DNA of 64,000 nucleotides, taken from JBGAHD01 sp044226395 (GTDB lineage: Bacteria > Pseudomonadota > Gammaproteobacteria > Xanthomonadales > Ahniellaceae). The DNA is taken from contig JBGAHD010000006.1 of assembly GCA_044226395.1 (NCBI GenBank), positions 124,001-188,000 of the forward strand, given 5' to 3'. The notes beneath the pieces were generated by a model. That model did not search any database, was not told the origin of the DNA, and worked only from the letters and a program-made list of their open reading frames with translations. Positions 53,638 to 62,825 of this stretch are shown in pieces (positions within the stretch are counted from its first letter, which is position 1; every line of letters starts with the position of its first letter). A program made the position numbers and the translations under genes.

Positions 53638-55209
53638 TCAATGTCGGAAGTGACGCACGCCGGTGAAGACCATGGCCATGTCGTGCTCGTCGGCGGCCGC
53701 GATCACTTCGCGGTCGCGCATCGAGCCGCCCGGCTGGATCACCGCGCGAATGCCCACGGCCGCGGCCGCATCGATGCCATCGCGGAACGGAAAGAACGCG
53801 TCGGAAGCCATGACGCTGCCGGCCACGGCGAGTCCGGCCTCCTCGGCCTTCATCGCGGCGATGCGCGCGCTGATCACGCGACTCATCTGACCCGCGCCAA
53901 TGCCGACGGTTTGTCCGTCGCGCGCGTAAACAATGGCGTTGGACTTGACGAACATGGCCACGCGCCAGGCGAAATGCAGATCGGCCAACTCCGCCGCGCT
54001 CGGCGCGCGACGCGTGACGACCTTGAGGTCGGCCACGCGCAAGCGGTCGCGATCGGCGTCCTGCACGAGCAAGCCACCGGCCACGCGCTTGTAGTCGCGC
54101 GCGGGCGCGGTCTCGCCCCAGGCGCCAGTGGCGAGCACGCGCACATTGGGCTTGCTCGCGAACGCGGCGAGCGCGCCCTCCGTCACTTCCGGCGCGATCA
54201 CCACTTCGACGAACTGACGCTCGAGGATGGCGCGCGCGGTGGCTTCATCGAGCGCGCGATTGAAGGCGATGATGCCGCCGAAGGCCGAGACCGTGTCCGT
54301 GGCGTAGGCGCGGTCATAGGCCGCGCGGGTATCCGCGCCGACCGCGACGCCGCAGGGATTGGCGTGCTTGACGATGACGCAGGCCGGCGCCTCGTCGAAC
54401 AACTTCAGGCATTCGAGCGCGGCGTCGGCGTCGGCGATGTTGTTGTATGACAGTTCTTTGCCCGCGAGCACGCGCGCGCACGCGATCGTGCCGGCGACGC
54501 GCGGACGTTCCAGATACAACGCGCCCGATTGATGCGGGTTCTCGCCGTAGCGCAAGGTCTGGGCGAGTTCCATCGACACGTGCAGGGTCGGCGCGTAGGT
54601 CTGCGCTTCGCCCTCGGCGCGCGCGCCGAGCCAGCTCGCGATCATGCCGTCGTAGCGCGCGGTGTGGGCATAAGCCTTGGCCGACCAGCGCCGACGTTGC
54701 GCCAACGTGGTGCCGCCGGCGTCGAGCGCGGCGAGCAACTCGGCGTAGTCGGCCGGATCGACCAGCACGCTCACGCGCGCGTGATTCTTGGCCGCGGCGC
54801 GCAGCATCGCGGGGCCGCCGATGTCGATGTTCTCGATCGCGTCGTCCATGCTCACGTCCGCGCGCGCGACCGTGGCCTCGAACGGATAGAGATTGACGAT
54901 CAGCAGATCGATCGGCGCGATGCCGTGTTCGCGCATCACCGCGTCATCGACGTCGGCGCGACCGAGCAGACCGCCATGCACGCGCGGGTGCAGGGTCTTG
55001 ACGCGGCCGTCCATGATCTCGGGAAAACCCGTCAGCTCGCTGACGTCGCGCACCGACAGGCCCGCCTGACGCAACTCGCGCGCCGTGCCACCGGTCGACA
55101 GCAGCTCGACGCCGCGCGCGACCAGGGCCCGGCCCAAGTCGACGACGCCGTGTTTGTCGGAAACGCTGATGAGGGCGCGACGAATCGCGACCGGCGTGTC
55201 GTGGCGCAT
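53638..55209 (-). CDS. purH: bifunctional AICAR formyltransferase / IMP cyclohydrolase
   Basis: 523 residues. The N-terminal MGS-like cyclohydrolase domain has ALISVSDKHGVVDLGRALVA and DGRVKTLHPRVHGGLL. The C-terminal transformylase has ELSYNNIADADAALECLK, VIVKHANPCGVAVG and AIVYARDGQTVGIGAGQMSR. It catalyses the last two steps to IMP. It sits 60 nt after fis and 61 nt before purD in one direction. Confidence 0.97.
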   Translation of the reverse strand: MRHDTPVAIRRALISVSDKHGVVDLGRALVARGVELLSTGGTARELRQAGLSVRDVSELTGFPEIMDGRVKTLHPRVHGGLLGRADVDDAVMREHGIAPIDLLIVNLYPFEATVARADVSMDDAIENIDIGGPAMLRAAAKNHARVSVLVDPADYAELLAALDAGGTTLAQRRRWSAKAYAHTARYDGMIASWLGARAEGEAQTYAPTLHVSMELAQTLRYGENPHQSGALYLERPRVAGTIACARVLAGKELSYNNIADADAALECLKLFDEAPACVIVKHANPCGVAVGADTRAAYDRAYATDTVSAFGGIIAFNRALDEATARAILERQFVEVVIAPEVTEGALAAFASKPNVRVLATGAWGETAPARDYKRVAGGLLVQDADRDRLRVADLKVVTRRAPSAAELADLHFAWRVAMFVKSNAIVYARDGQTVGIGAGQMSRVISARIAAMKAEEAGLAVAGSVMASDAFFPFRDGIDAAAAVGIRAVIQPGGSMRDREVIAAADEHDMAMVFTGVRHFRH

Positions 55210-55269
55210 GACGAGGGCTTTGTCCGGAACGGGGCGCGCAGTATAGCGGCCCCGACCGGTGACGCGCGG

Positions 55270-55551
55270 TCAGCCGCGCGTGCGTTCGGCGAGCTTCTTG
55301 CGCAGCGTCGCGCGCGTGATGCCGAGCAGTTGCGAGGCGCGCGTCTGATTGCCGCGGCAATGACGCAAAACTTCGTCAAGCATCGGTCCTTCGACCTCGA
55401 CCAGGACCATGCGGTACAGATCGCTGGCGCGATGATCGCCCAGATCGCTCAAATAGCGACGCACGGCGCGGGCCACGCATTCGCGCAGCGCCGGGGTGTT
55501 GGCGGTGTTGTCGACGGGGGTTTCAACGCGCAGCGGGGCGACGGCATTCAC
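55270..55551 (-). CDS. fis: DNA-binding protein Fis
   Basis: 93 residues from GTG 55551 (GTG AAT GCC, read as MNAVAPLRVETP); the open frame continues upstream but with non-coding composition. The C-terminal helix-turn-helix NQTRASQLLGITRATLRKKL and the helix VLVEVEGPMLDEVLRHCRG are characteristic. Fis is a nucleoid protein bending DNA at growth-related promoters. First gene of fis-purH-purD, a known Xanthomonadales order. Confidence 0.93.
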   Translation of the reverse strand: MNAVAPLRVETPVDNTANTPALRECVARAVRRYLSDLGDHRASDLYRMVLVEVEGPMLDEVLRHCRGNQTRASQLLGITRATLRKKLAERTRG

Positions 55552-55840
55552 GCGGTTTCTTCTCGTAGTTATCGTTGTGATTTTTTTCGGTGTCCGTCGC
55601 GACCGCGTGCATGGCGGTGGCGACGGGGGGCGGGACATTACCGCGCAGTTCGATGCCTAGCAAGAGCCCACGCGCGAGCCCTTGCGCGAAGCGGTTCCAC
55701 GCATCGCGCGCCGCGCGGAGCGCGTAACGTCGCGGGGTCGCGCGCGCGTCACTCGAGCACGCGCGTGAAACCGAATGTTGACGTGGTTGGCGATCGATGT
55801 GAGGAATTGCCAACGCGCGCTTCCGCGAGCCTTGGCCAAA
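55552..55840. other. fis upstream region
   Basis: Between divergent fis and the GGDEF/EAL gene. It has an A-run/T-run around 55585-55592 and GC-rich DNA rich in CGCG, but no gene. The fis promoter should be here; I could not single out its boxes. Confidence 0.4.
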
Positions 55841-55869
55841 TTGGCTCTGGATCAATGGCTTGCTATAGT
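55841..55869 (+). promoter_or_regulatory. sigma-70-type promoter of the GGDEF/EAL - kinase operon
   Basis: TTGGCT (55841-55846), 17 nt, TATAGT (55864-55869). Expected start near 55876, giving a short leader before ATG 55898. Confidence 0.7.
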
Positions 55870-55897
55870 CGATGCGACTTCGGGGCAAGCGCACGGC

Positions 55898-58648
55898 ATG
55901 CAGTCTCCAGACGACACGCAACAATCCGCCGCGATTCGCCAGGCCTTCATGAAATATTTGCCGAAGCGCCTGGAGGGCGTGCGTCGTCGTGGCCGTCGTC
56001 TGTGTCAGTCGGGCTGGGACGTCAACGCGCTCGCCCTGCTGGCCGAGGATGTGCAGGGCCTGGCCCAGCAAAGTCAGCGCTGGGGCCTGACCGAACTGGG
56101 CGAGCGCCTGGTCGCGATCGACAAGATTCTCTCACCCCTGCTCGAACAACTGGTCCTGCCCGACGACGCCACGCGAGCCGAACTCACCAGCGGCTTCGAG
56201 GGCCTGACGCCGCCGGCCGCCAAGCCCGGCACCGTCGCGCAGATCGCGCCCAGCGACAACGCGCAGCGCATCGACGAGTGCGTGTCCGCCGATGGCGTGC
56301 CCTTGGCGGTGATGCCGCCGCTGGCCTTCATCCAGCGCTTCGCCAAGCCGGTCGACGCGCTGGCCATGGAGCCGGTGGCGAAAGCCGCGACGACGACGCC
56401 GCCCAGCGAGCTGATTGGCGACCTGCCCGATGATTTCTTCGAGCCCGGCGAGCTGATCAACCAATCGCCCAGTGGCGAAGTCGAGGCCATGCGCGCCGCG
56501 CCCTTGCCGCAGGCGCAACTGCCCTTGCCGACGCCGCCGTCGCCCGCGCCGAGAACGACGCCCGAGGCACCGGCCGTCGCCGCGCGCGCGCCGACGCCGC
56601 GTCGCGAGGGCCGCAAGGTCTATTACCTGTCCGAGGGCAATCCGCTCGCGACCGAGCTGGTGCAGCGGCTCGAGCAGAACAACTACTCCGTGGACATTCT
56701 CGAATCGGCCGACGAGCTGCGCGAGATGATCCGCTCGCTGACCCCGTCCCTGGTGATCGTCGACGCCGCGTTCGGCAACGACGTGGAAGGCATCGGCCAG
56801 TCGGTGCGCCTGGCGCGTTCGCGCGCCAGCCAACGCTTGGCGCTGATCGCCATCGGCAATGCCGGCGACGTGGCCACGCGGCTGCGCGCGATGCGCGCGG
56901 GCGTGGACTACTTCGTGCCACAGCCGACCAATGCCACCGACATCGTCCAGCGCGCCAACGAATTGCTCGACGCCGCCACCGACGAGCCGTTCCGCGTGAT
57001 GATCATCGAGGACGATCGCTCCCAGGCCTTGTTCGCCGAGTCGATCCTGCGCAAGGCCGGCATGTCGACCTGCGCCGTGATGGACCCGTTCTCCGCGCTC
57101 GATTCGCTCGAGGAATTCAACCCCGAGTTGATCCTGATGGATCTGTACATGCCCAATTGCGATGGCATGGAACTGACCACCCTGATCCGCGAGCGCGATG
57201 CCTTCATGGACATCCCGATCGTGTTCCTGTCCGGCGAGCACGATGCCGACAAGCGCTTCGACGCGTTGTCGGCCGGTGGCGACGACTATCTCGAAAAGCC
57301 CATTCGCCCGAAGTACCTGATCTCGGCCGTGACCAATCGCGTGCGCCGCGCGCGCGCGCTCAATCGGCGCGTGGCCGCGCAGAATCCGCGCGATCCCAAC
57401 AGCGGCCTGTTCGACCGCGCGCACGTGATCGAGCGCGTGGGCGAGGCCGTGGTTGGCGGCGAGTCGACCAATCTCGGCGGCGTGTTGTTCGTGATCATTG
57501 ACGGCGCGCATGCGATTCGCGAGCGCATCGGCCTGTCGGCCTTCGATCAGCTGATGGCGCAAGCCGGCGGCTTGCTCGCGGGCCTGATCTCGGGCACCGA
57601 TCTGGCCGCGCGCTACGGCGACACCTCGTTCCTGGTGCTGGCGCCGGGGCTGGCCGAGCAGGCGCTGCAGAAATTCGGCGAGGACATTCGCGGCCGCTTC
57701 GAGAAGCATCTGTTCGAGATCGGCGACAAATCGCTGACCCTGGCCGTGAACATCGGCATCGCGCCCTTCGCCCAAGGCTGGGCCGATGCCGCCGGCGCGA
57801 TCAATGCCGCCGAGCGCGCCTGCGCCGCGGCGCGCGCCAGCGGTGGCCGACGCGTGCAGGTTTACGAGGCGCCGCGCGAAGCCGGCAGCCTGGCCAACGA
57901 CAATCTGGTCGCGGCGATCAACGATGCGCTCGCGCGCGATCGCTTCCAGATGTTGTTCCAACCGATCGCCTCGCTGCACGGCGGTGGCGACGAGCAGTTC
58001 CAGGTGCTGTTGCGCTTGCGTGGCGAGGCGGGTCGTACCTATGCGGCCGCCGAGATCATTCCCGCCGCCGAGAAGGCCGGCGTGATCCACGCCGTCGATC
58101 GCTGGGTGCTGACGCGCTGCATGGCGGTGCTGCAGGAGCGCGATCGCGTCGATCGACCGGTGCGCTTGTTCGTCAATCAATCGATCGAGGCCTTCGCCGA
58201 CGCGCAGCGCGTGCCCTGGGTGCGCGGTCAGATCGACACGCGCCACGTCGCCGCCGAGCATCTGGTGCTGGAGTTCCGTTACGCCGAAGTGGTGGGTCGC
58301 CTGCGCCAGGCGAGCGAATTCTTCGAGGCCACGCGCCGCGCGGGACTCAAGATCGCGCTGTCGAATTTCGAAGCGAGCCTGTCGGCGTTCCAGGCGCTGT
58401 CGCATCTGCAAATCGACTATCTGAAGATCGCCGGCAAGTACGTGTCGGATTCGCGCGACACCGCGGCGGAGCTCCGCAACTTGGTCGAGTTCGCGCGCGC
58501 GCGACAAATCCTGTTGATCGCGCCGATGGTCGAGGACGCCAAGACCGCCGCGCTGCTGTGGACCACCGGCGTCGATTTCATCCAAGGCGATTTCGTGCAA
58601 CAGGCGACGCCGGATCTGGAGTTCGATTTCACCGCGTCGGCGATGTAG
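55898..58648 (+). CDS. double-receiver protein with degenerate GGDEF and EAL domains
   Basis: 916 residues from ATG 55898. The N-terminal helical region (1-100) resembles an Hpt bundle without an obvious phospho-His. A linker rich in Pro/Ala leads to a weak receiver (240-357, Asp D289) and a canonical receiver (366-485; MIIEDD, phospho-Asp D415, KP at 467-468). The GGDEF site is RYGDTSF (572-578), and the EAL domain has QVLLR (702-706) for EALLR and SNFEAS (822-827) for DDFGTG. Both catalytic sites are broken, so it probably binds c-di-GMP or partners rather than making or cleaving it, as FimX does in type IV pilus control. Followed after 39 nt by a hybrid kinase. Confidence 0.88.
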   Translation: MQSPDDTQQSAAIRQAFMKYLPKRLEGVRRRGRRLCQSGWDVNALALLAEDVQGLAQQSQRWGLTELGERLVAIDKILSPLLEQLVLPDDATRAELTSGFEGLTPPAAKPGTVAQIAPSDNAQRIDECVSADGVPLAVMPPLAFIQRFAKPVDALAMEPVAKAATTTPPSELIGDLPDDFFEPGELINQSPSGEVEAMRAAPLPQAQLPLPTPPSPAPRTTPEAPAVAARAPTPRREGRKVYYLSEGNPLATELVQRLEQNNYSVDILESADELREMIRSLTPSLVIVDAAFGNDVEGIGQSVRLARSRASQRLALIAIGNAGDVATRLRAMRAGVDYFVPQPTNATDIVQRANELLDAATDEPFRVMIIEDDRSQALFAESILRKAGMSTCAVMDPFSALDSLEEFNPELILMDLYMPNCDGMELTTLIRERDAFMDIPIVFLSGEHDADKRFDALSAGGDDYLEKPIRPKYLISAVTNRVRRARALNRRVAAQNPRDPNSGLFDRAHVIERVGEAVVGGESTNLGGVLFVIIDGAHAIRERIGLSAFDQLMAQAGGLLAGLISGTDLAARYGDTSFLVLAPGLAEQALQKFGEDIRGRFEKHLFEIGDKSLTLAVNIGIAPFAQGWADAAGAINAAERACAAARASGGRRVQVYEAPREAGSLANDNLVAAINDALARDRFQMLFQPIASLHGGGDEQFQVLLRLRGEAGRTYAAAEIIPAAEKAGVIHAVDRWVLTRCMAVLQERDRVDRPVRLFVNQSIEAFADAQRVPWVRGQIDTRHVAAEHLVLEFRYAEVVGRLRQASEFFEATRRAGLKIALSNFEASLSAFQALSHLQIDYLKIAGKYVSDSRDTAAELRNLVEFARARQILLIAPMVEDAKTAALLWTTGVDFIQGDFVQQATPDLEFDFTASAM

Positions 58649-58687
58649 CCGACGCCTCGATCACCACGCTTGCCATCGGGAGTCACC

Positions 58688-61276
58688 GTGTCGTCCAGCC
58701 CGCAGACCACGCCCGCGCGTCCCACGCCACGCGCCGCGAGCCCCAAGGTCGCCGCGCCCGCGCCGACGCCGGCCGCGCCGCCGATGGCCGAGGGTCGGCC
58801 TTGGCTGCCGATCGCGATCGGCATCCTGGTCCTGGCCGCGACCTTGCTCACCGCCGCGTTCGCGCATCCACGCGATGCCTTGTGGCTGGGCATCGCCATG
58901 GCCGTGGGCACCGCGGCCGCGGCCTGGGGCCTGCGCGCCACGCTCGCCGCCGCGCGCGCGGCGGCGCAACCGCTGCCCGCGCCGACGCCGGTGGCGCGCG
59001 CGGCCGTCACCGAACCCGTGCTCGAGCACGCGCGTCAGGCGGAGCTGGCGGAACTTCGCCGCGAGCTGGAACGCTATCGCGAGATCGAGCGCCAACTCAC
59101 GCGTGCCAAGCAAGAAGCCGATGCCGCGGCCATGGCCAAGGGCGAGTTCCTCGCCACCATGAGCCACGAAATCCGCACGCCGCTCAACGGCATCATCCCG
59201 CTGCTCGACATCGTGCTGTCGACCAAGCTCGCCGATGATCAGCGCGACTATCTGGCCACGGCCTATCAATCGGCCAAGCAGTTGTTGTCGATCGTCGACG
59301 ACATCCTCGATTACTCCAAGATCGAGGCCAACAAGCTCGAGCTCGAGTCGGTCGGCCTCAACATCAAGGAGATCATCGATTCGGTCACGCGCCTTATGGC
59401 CAAGAACGCCGAGAACAAGAACCTCAAGTTCTCGGCCCAGATCGACAGCAATGTGCGTCTGGCCATGCGCGGCGATCCGGTGCGGTTGCGTCAGGTGCTG
59501 ACCAACCTGGTCAGCAACGCGATCAAGTTCACCGAACGCGGTTCCGTCGCGATCGAAGTGAAGAAGCGCGGCGAAACGCGCACGCACGCGGAGCTGCTGT
59601 TCTCGGTGCGCGACACCGGCATCGGCATCGCGGCCGACGTGCAAGGCAAGTTGTTCAAGCCGTTCACGCAAGCCGATGCCTCGACGACGCGCGTGCATGG
59701 GGGCACGGGTCTTGGCCTGGTGATCTGCAAGCGCATCGTTGATTTGATGGGCGGGCAGATCGGGGTCAAGAGCGAGGTCGCGCGTGGCTCCACGTTCTGG
59801 TTCAGCGTCTCGCTGCACAAGGCCGTGGGCGATGTCACGCCGGCGCGCACCGATGTGCATGGCGCGCGCGCGATGATCGTGACGACCGATCAGAATCTGT
59901 TGCGTCGGGTCAGCGGTTTTCTTTCGGCGGCGGGCGTGACCTTCGTGCAGACGGCGGTCTCGGCAGAAGCCTTGGCGAAACTGCGCAATGCCTCGGTGAT
60001 GGGCGACAACTGGTCGTACGATTTTCTGCTGCTCGATTGGGGCGCGATGCGCAATTCGGCACTGTCGCTGGCGCGCAATGTGCTGCGCGAGCAGGCGCTC
60101 AATCACATCGGCCTGGTCGCAATCAGCGGCGAGGAAGAAGTACCCAACGAGTTTCGCGGCTCGCGCCGTTTTGCGGTACTGGGTCGCCAGTTCAGCGATG
60201 TCGATCTGCGCTCGTCGCTGCAACGCCTGCTCGATGCCGAAGCTGGCGGTGGCGGCACCAGCGCGCCAGTTGAATCCTTGTTGCCCGCCCTGCCTACCGC
60301 GCCACCCGAGGGCGAAGCGCGCCCTGCCGAACGCGCCACGACGCCCGCGAGCACCGGCGCGACCACGACCCTGGCGACGCCCAGCTTCGTCGCCGCCAGC
60401 GGCGAGAACGCGATCGGCGGCCACGTCCTCTTGGTCGAAGACAATGCGGTCAATCGTCAGGTCGCGCAGCGGCTGCTGGGCCTCGTCGGCGTGAGTTTCG
60501 ACATCGCCGAGAATGGCCAGGAGGCGGTCGAGCGCTGGATGAAGGGTCACTACGACGCCGTGCTGATGGATTGCCAGATGCCGGTGATGGATGGCTACAA
60601 CGCCACGCGCACCATGCGTCGTCTGGAAAGCGAAGGCCAGCATCCGGGCCACACGCCGATCGTGGCGATGACCGCCAATGCCATGGCCGGCGATCGTGAG
60701 AAGTGCTTGGCGTCGGGCATGGACGATTACATGTCCAAGCCGCTCAACCGCGCGCTGCTCGAACAGATGCTGCGTCGCTGGTTGCCCAGTGGCGCGAAGT
60801 CGCAACCGTCGACCACGGCGGCGAAGCCGTCGGCGGCTCGTGTCGCGGCGCCGGCGCTGCCCGCCGCGCCCGCGGGCCGCGCGCCGGCCGCTTACGCCGA
60901 GCCCTCACGCAATCAGACCGCGATCAGCACCGAAGTGATTCGCGACCTGATCGAGATGATGGGTACCGAGTTCAATGATCTCGTGCGCGTGTATCTGGAA
61001 GACACGCCCAAGAGCATCACGCAATTGGAGAAGGCCGCCAGCGCGTCGAGCCTGGAAGGTCTGATCGCGCCCGCGCATTCGCTCAAGTCGACGAGCGCGA
61101 ACCTGGGCGCGAACAATCTGTCGGAGATGGCCAAGCGCATCGAACACGGCGCGCGGCTCAATCAGATGCCAGGCGAGCCGGTCTTGCTGGTGGCGGAACT
61201 GGGCGCGGAATATCGTCGCGTCGCCACCGAACTCAAGCGCATCCTGGGCAACGTCAAGCCACAGGCCACGCCTTGA
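58688..61276 (+). CDS. hybrid sensor histidine kinase with receiver and Hpt domains
   Basis: 862 residues from GTG 58688, with GGGAG 6 nt upstream. Two N-terminal membrane helices (about 40-57, 65-83), a coiled coil, then HisKA with MSHEIRTPLNGI (H160), and HATPase with NLVSNAIKFTE, DTGIGI and GGTGLGLVICKRI. A degenerate receiver-like region (393-517) precedes a true receiver (HVLLVEDNAVNRQ, D628 in LMDCQMPVMDG). The C-terminal Hpt has H797 (APAHSLKSTSANLGA). The phosphorelay architecture resembles RpfC/BarA-type kinases. The operon mate upstream supplies a likely output receiver. No sensor domain is evident beyond the short membrane hairpin. Confidence 0.93.
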   Translation: MSSSPQTTPARPTPRAASPKVAAPAPTPAAPPMAEGRPWLPIAIGILVLAATLLTAAFAHPRDALWLGIAMAVGTAAAAWGLRATLAAARAAAQPLPAPTPVARAAVTEPVLEHARQAELAELRRELERYREIERQLTRAKQEADAAAMAKGEFLATMSHEIRTPLNGIIPLLDIVLSTKLADDQRDYLATAYQSAKQLLSIVDDILDYSKIEANKLELESVGLNIKEIIDSVTRLMAKNAENKNLKFSAQIDSNVRLAMRGDPVRLRQVLTNLVSNAIKFTERGSVAIEVKKRGETRTHAELLFSVRDTGIGIAADVQGKLFKPFTQADASTTRVHGGTGLGLVICKRIVDLMGGQIGVKSEVARGSTFWFSVSLHKAVGDVTPARTDVHGARAMIVTTDQNLLRRVSGFLSAAGVTFVQTAVSAEALAKLRNASVMGDNWSYDFLLLDWGAMRNSALSLARNVLREQALNHIGLVAISGEEEVPNEFRGSRRFAVLGRQFSDVDLRSSLQRLLDAEAGGGGTSAPVESLLPALPTAPPEGEARPAERATTPASTGATTTLATPSFVAASGENAIGGHVLLVEDNAVNRQVAQRLLGLVGVSFDIAENGQEAVERWMKGHYDAVLMDCQMPVMDGYNATRTMRRLESEGQHPGHTPIVAMTANAMAGDREKCLASGMDDYMSKPLNRALLEQMLRRWLPSGAKSQPSTTAAKPSAARVAAPALPAAPAGRAPAAYAEPSRNQTAISTEVIRDLIEMMGTEFNDLVRVYLEDTPKSITQLEKAASASSLEGLIAPAHSLKSTSANLGANNLSEMAKRIEHGARLNQMPGEPVLLVAELGAEYRRVATELKRILGNVKPQATP

Positions 61277-61280
61277 AAAC

Positions 61281-61302
61281 GCGCGCCGCGAGCGCGGCGC
61301 GC
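61281..61302. terminator. hairpin between the hybrid kinase gene and bfr
   Basis: Perfect 9-bp stem GCGCGCCGC/GCGGCGCGC with GAGC loop, between convergent stops at 61276 and 61311. No U-run. Confidence 0.6.
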
Positions 61303-61310
61303 GGTGGGTT

Positions 61311-61781
61311 TCATTCCTCGACCTTGGTCTGCAGGTAAGGACCTTCGCCAAGACGATCGATCAGGCCCAACTGGGTCTCGATCCAATCGATGTGTTCCTC
61401 TTCGGAGTCGAGAATGGCCTGGAACAGGCCGCGACTCACGTAGTCGCCCACCGATTCGCAATACGCGATCGCGGCGCGCAGATCGGGCACCGCCAGCATT
61501 TCCAGACGCAGATCGCATTCGAGCGCCTCGCGCGGCGTCTCGCCGATCATCAACTTGCCAAGCGCTTGCAGATTCGGCAGGCCATCGAGGAAGAGAATGC
61601 GCTCGATCAGGCGATCGGCGTGCTTCATCTCGTCGATCGATTCCTTGTGCTCGTGCGCGGCGAGTTCCTTGAAGCCCCAGTGATGGAACATCTTGGCGTG
61701 CAGAAAATACTGATTGATCGCGGTCAGCTCATTGAACAACGCGCGATTGAGATGCTCGATGACCTTGGGGTCGCCACGCAT
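61311..61781 (-). CDS. bfr: bacterioferritin
   Basis: 156 residues from ATG 61781 with AAGGA upstream. Ferroxidase ligands fit: E18 in ALFNELTAINQYF, and KESIDEMKHADRLIERILFL with the haem-ligand Met (M52). AILDSEEEHIDWIETQLGLI is the C-terminal ferroxidase block. It stores iron in a 24-mer cytoplasmic shell. Followed on the left by a hairpin. The gene bfd lies upstream, 121 nt away. Confidence 0.97.
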   Translation of the reverse strand: MRGDPKVIEHLNRALFNELTAINQYFLHAKMFHHWGFKELAAHEHKESIDEMKHADRLIERILFLDGLPNLQALGKLMIGETPREALECDLRLEMLAVPDLRAAIAYCESVGDYVSRGLFQAILDSEEEHIDWIETQLGLIDRLGEGPYLQTKVEE

Positions 61782-61902
61782 GGGATCGTTCCTTGCCGAA
61801 ATACCGGGCGAAACTATAGCGCGGGACGAGTCGCGTCGGCCCGCGAAGACGCGCGCGCATGAATGGAAGCGAGTGACGTTCGCGTCGTCGCGCGAGTCGC
61901 CT

Positions 61903-62094
61903 TCAAGCCGCGGCGATGAAGCGCGATTGCTCCACGCGCGTTTCGTCGATGATCGAGATGGCGAGTTCGCGACAACAGCCGCAAGTACCGGCGCAACCGG
62001 TTTTCGCGGTCAATTGCTCGAGCGTTTCGACGCCCTGGTGGACGGCTTCGCGGATCGCACGATCAGTCACGGCATTGCAGATGCAAACGTACAT
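61903..62094 (-). CDS. bfd: bacterioferritin-associated ferredoxin
   Basis: 63 residues from ATG 62094, AGGTG 6 nt upstream. It has MYVCICNAVTDRAIREAV and GCAGTCGCCRELA, giving the four Cys of the 2Fe-2S BFD-like fold (CxC...CxxC). Bfd reduces Fe(III) in bacterioferritin to release iron. A Fur-like box lies 32 nt upstream, and bfr is next downstream. Confidence 0.95.
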   Translation of the reverse strand: MYVCICNAVTDRAIREAVHQGVETLEQLTAKTGCAGTCGCCRELAISIIDETRVEQSRFIAAA

Positions 62095-62126
62095 GGGCGC
62101 ACCTGTTTCGATGGCCGCATTAGATT

Positions 62127-62145
62127 GCAAATGAGAATGCTTGTC
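62127..62145 (-). promoter_or_regulatory. Fur-like box upstream of bfd
   Basis: GCAAATGAGAATGCTTGTC agrees at 13 of 19 positions with the Fur consensus GATAATGATAATCATTATC. It ends inside the rppH stop codon, and bfd starts 32 nt away. Repression by Fur-Fe, switching bfd on in iron shortage, is expected. Confidence 0.55.
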
Positions 62146-62674
62146 AAATCGCTTTGGCGATGTCGGCCTGGTGCGGGGGTTCCGGGCTGTCCATGCCGCA
62201 CATCGAGGTGGCCAAGGGCGCCAGATGACGCAGGGCGCGCTGGTAAACGCCGCGCTTGAACGAGACCACGTGATCGACCGGATACCAGAAATGGACCCAG
62301 CGCCAGCGGTCGAATTCGGGGCTGCCCGTGCCGTCCAGGCGCACGTGCGTCTCCTCGCCGAGGAAACGCAGCAGGTACCAGACCTGCTTCTGGCCAATGC
62401 ACAGGGGGCGCTGTCCGCGCCGGATCAGTCGGTTGGGCAGCCGATAACGGAGCCAGCCCGGGGTGGACCCGAGCACTTCCACGTGATGGGGAAGCAGCCC
62501 AGTCTCCTCGGCCAACTCACGGTACATGGCCTCGAGCGGCGTCTCGTCGCTGAGCATGCCGCCCTGCGGAAACTGCCAGCCATCGCGGCTCACGCGCCTT
62601 GCCCAAAAAACTTCTCCGCCTTCCTTGACCAGAATGATGCCGACATTGGGTCGGTAGCCATCGGGATCGACCAC
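62144..62674 (-). CDS. rppH: RNA pyrophosphohydrolase RppH
   Basis: 176 residues from GTG 62674 (GTG GTC GAT: VVDPDGYRPNVGIILV), GGGAG just upstream. The Nudix box GGMLSDETPLEAMYRELAEE and FWARRVSRDGWQFPQGG are typical of RppH (also IalA/NudH). It removes pyrophosphate from 5'-triphosphate mRNA to start decay. The open frame reaches further upstream but the GTG fits the family length. Confidence 0.95.
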   Translation of the reverse strand: MVDPDGYRPNVGIILVKEGGEVFWARRVSRDGWQFPQGGMLSDETPLEAMYRELAEETGLLPHHVEVLGSTPGWLRYRLPNRLIRRGQRPLCIGQKQVWYLLRFLGEETHVRLDGTGSPEFDRWRWVHFWYPVDHVVSFKRGVYQRALRHLAPLATSMCGMDSPEPPHQADIAKAI

Positions 62675-62825
62675 GATCTCCCGGCTCCAAAACGTACTGA
62701 GAATGATTGTTCCATACGCTCCGCGAGGCCAGCAACAACGCGGCGGGTGATTGAACAGTTTTGACAACGCGCCCCGAAGCCGCGTGGCCCACCGGATCGA
62801 GCACGTTCGACGCCGGGCCGCGCGC

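Noticed and set aside
56132..60805. Long minus-strand frames opposite the GGDEF/EAL and kinase genes
   Set aside because: Composition and lack of start sites mark them as shadows of the plus-strand signalling genes.
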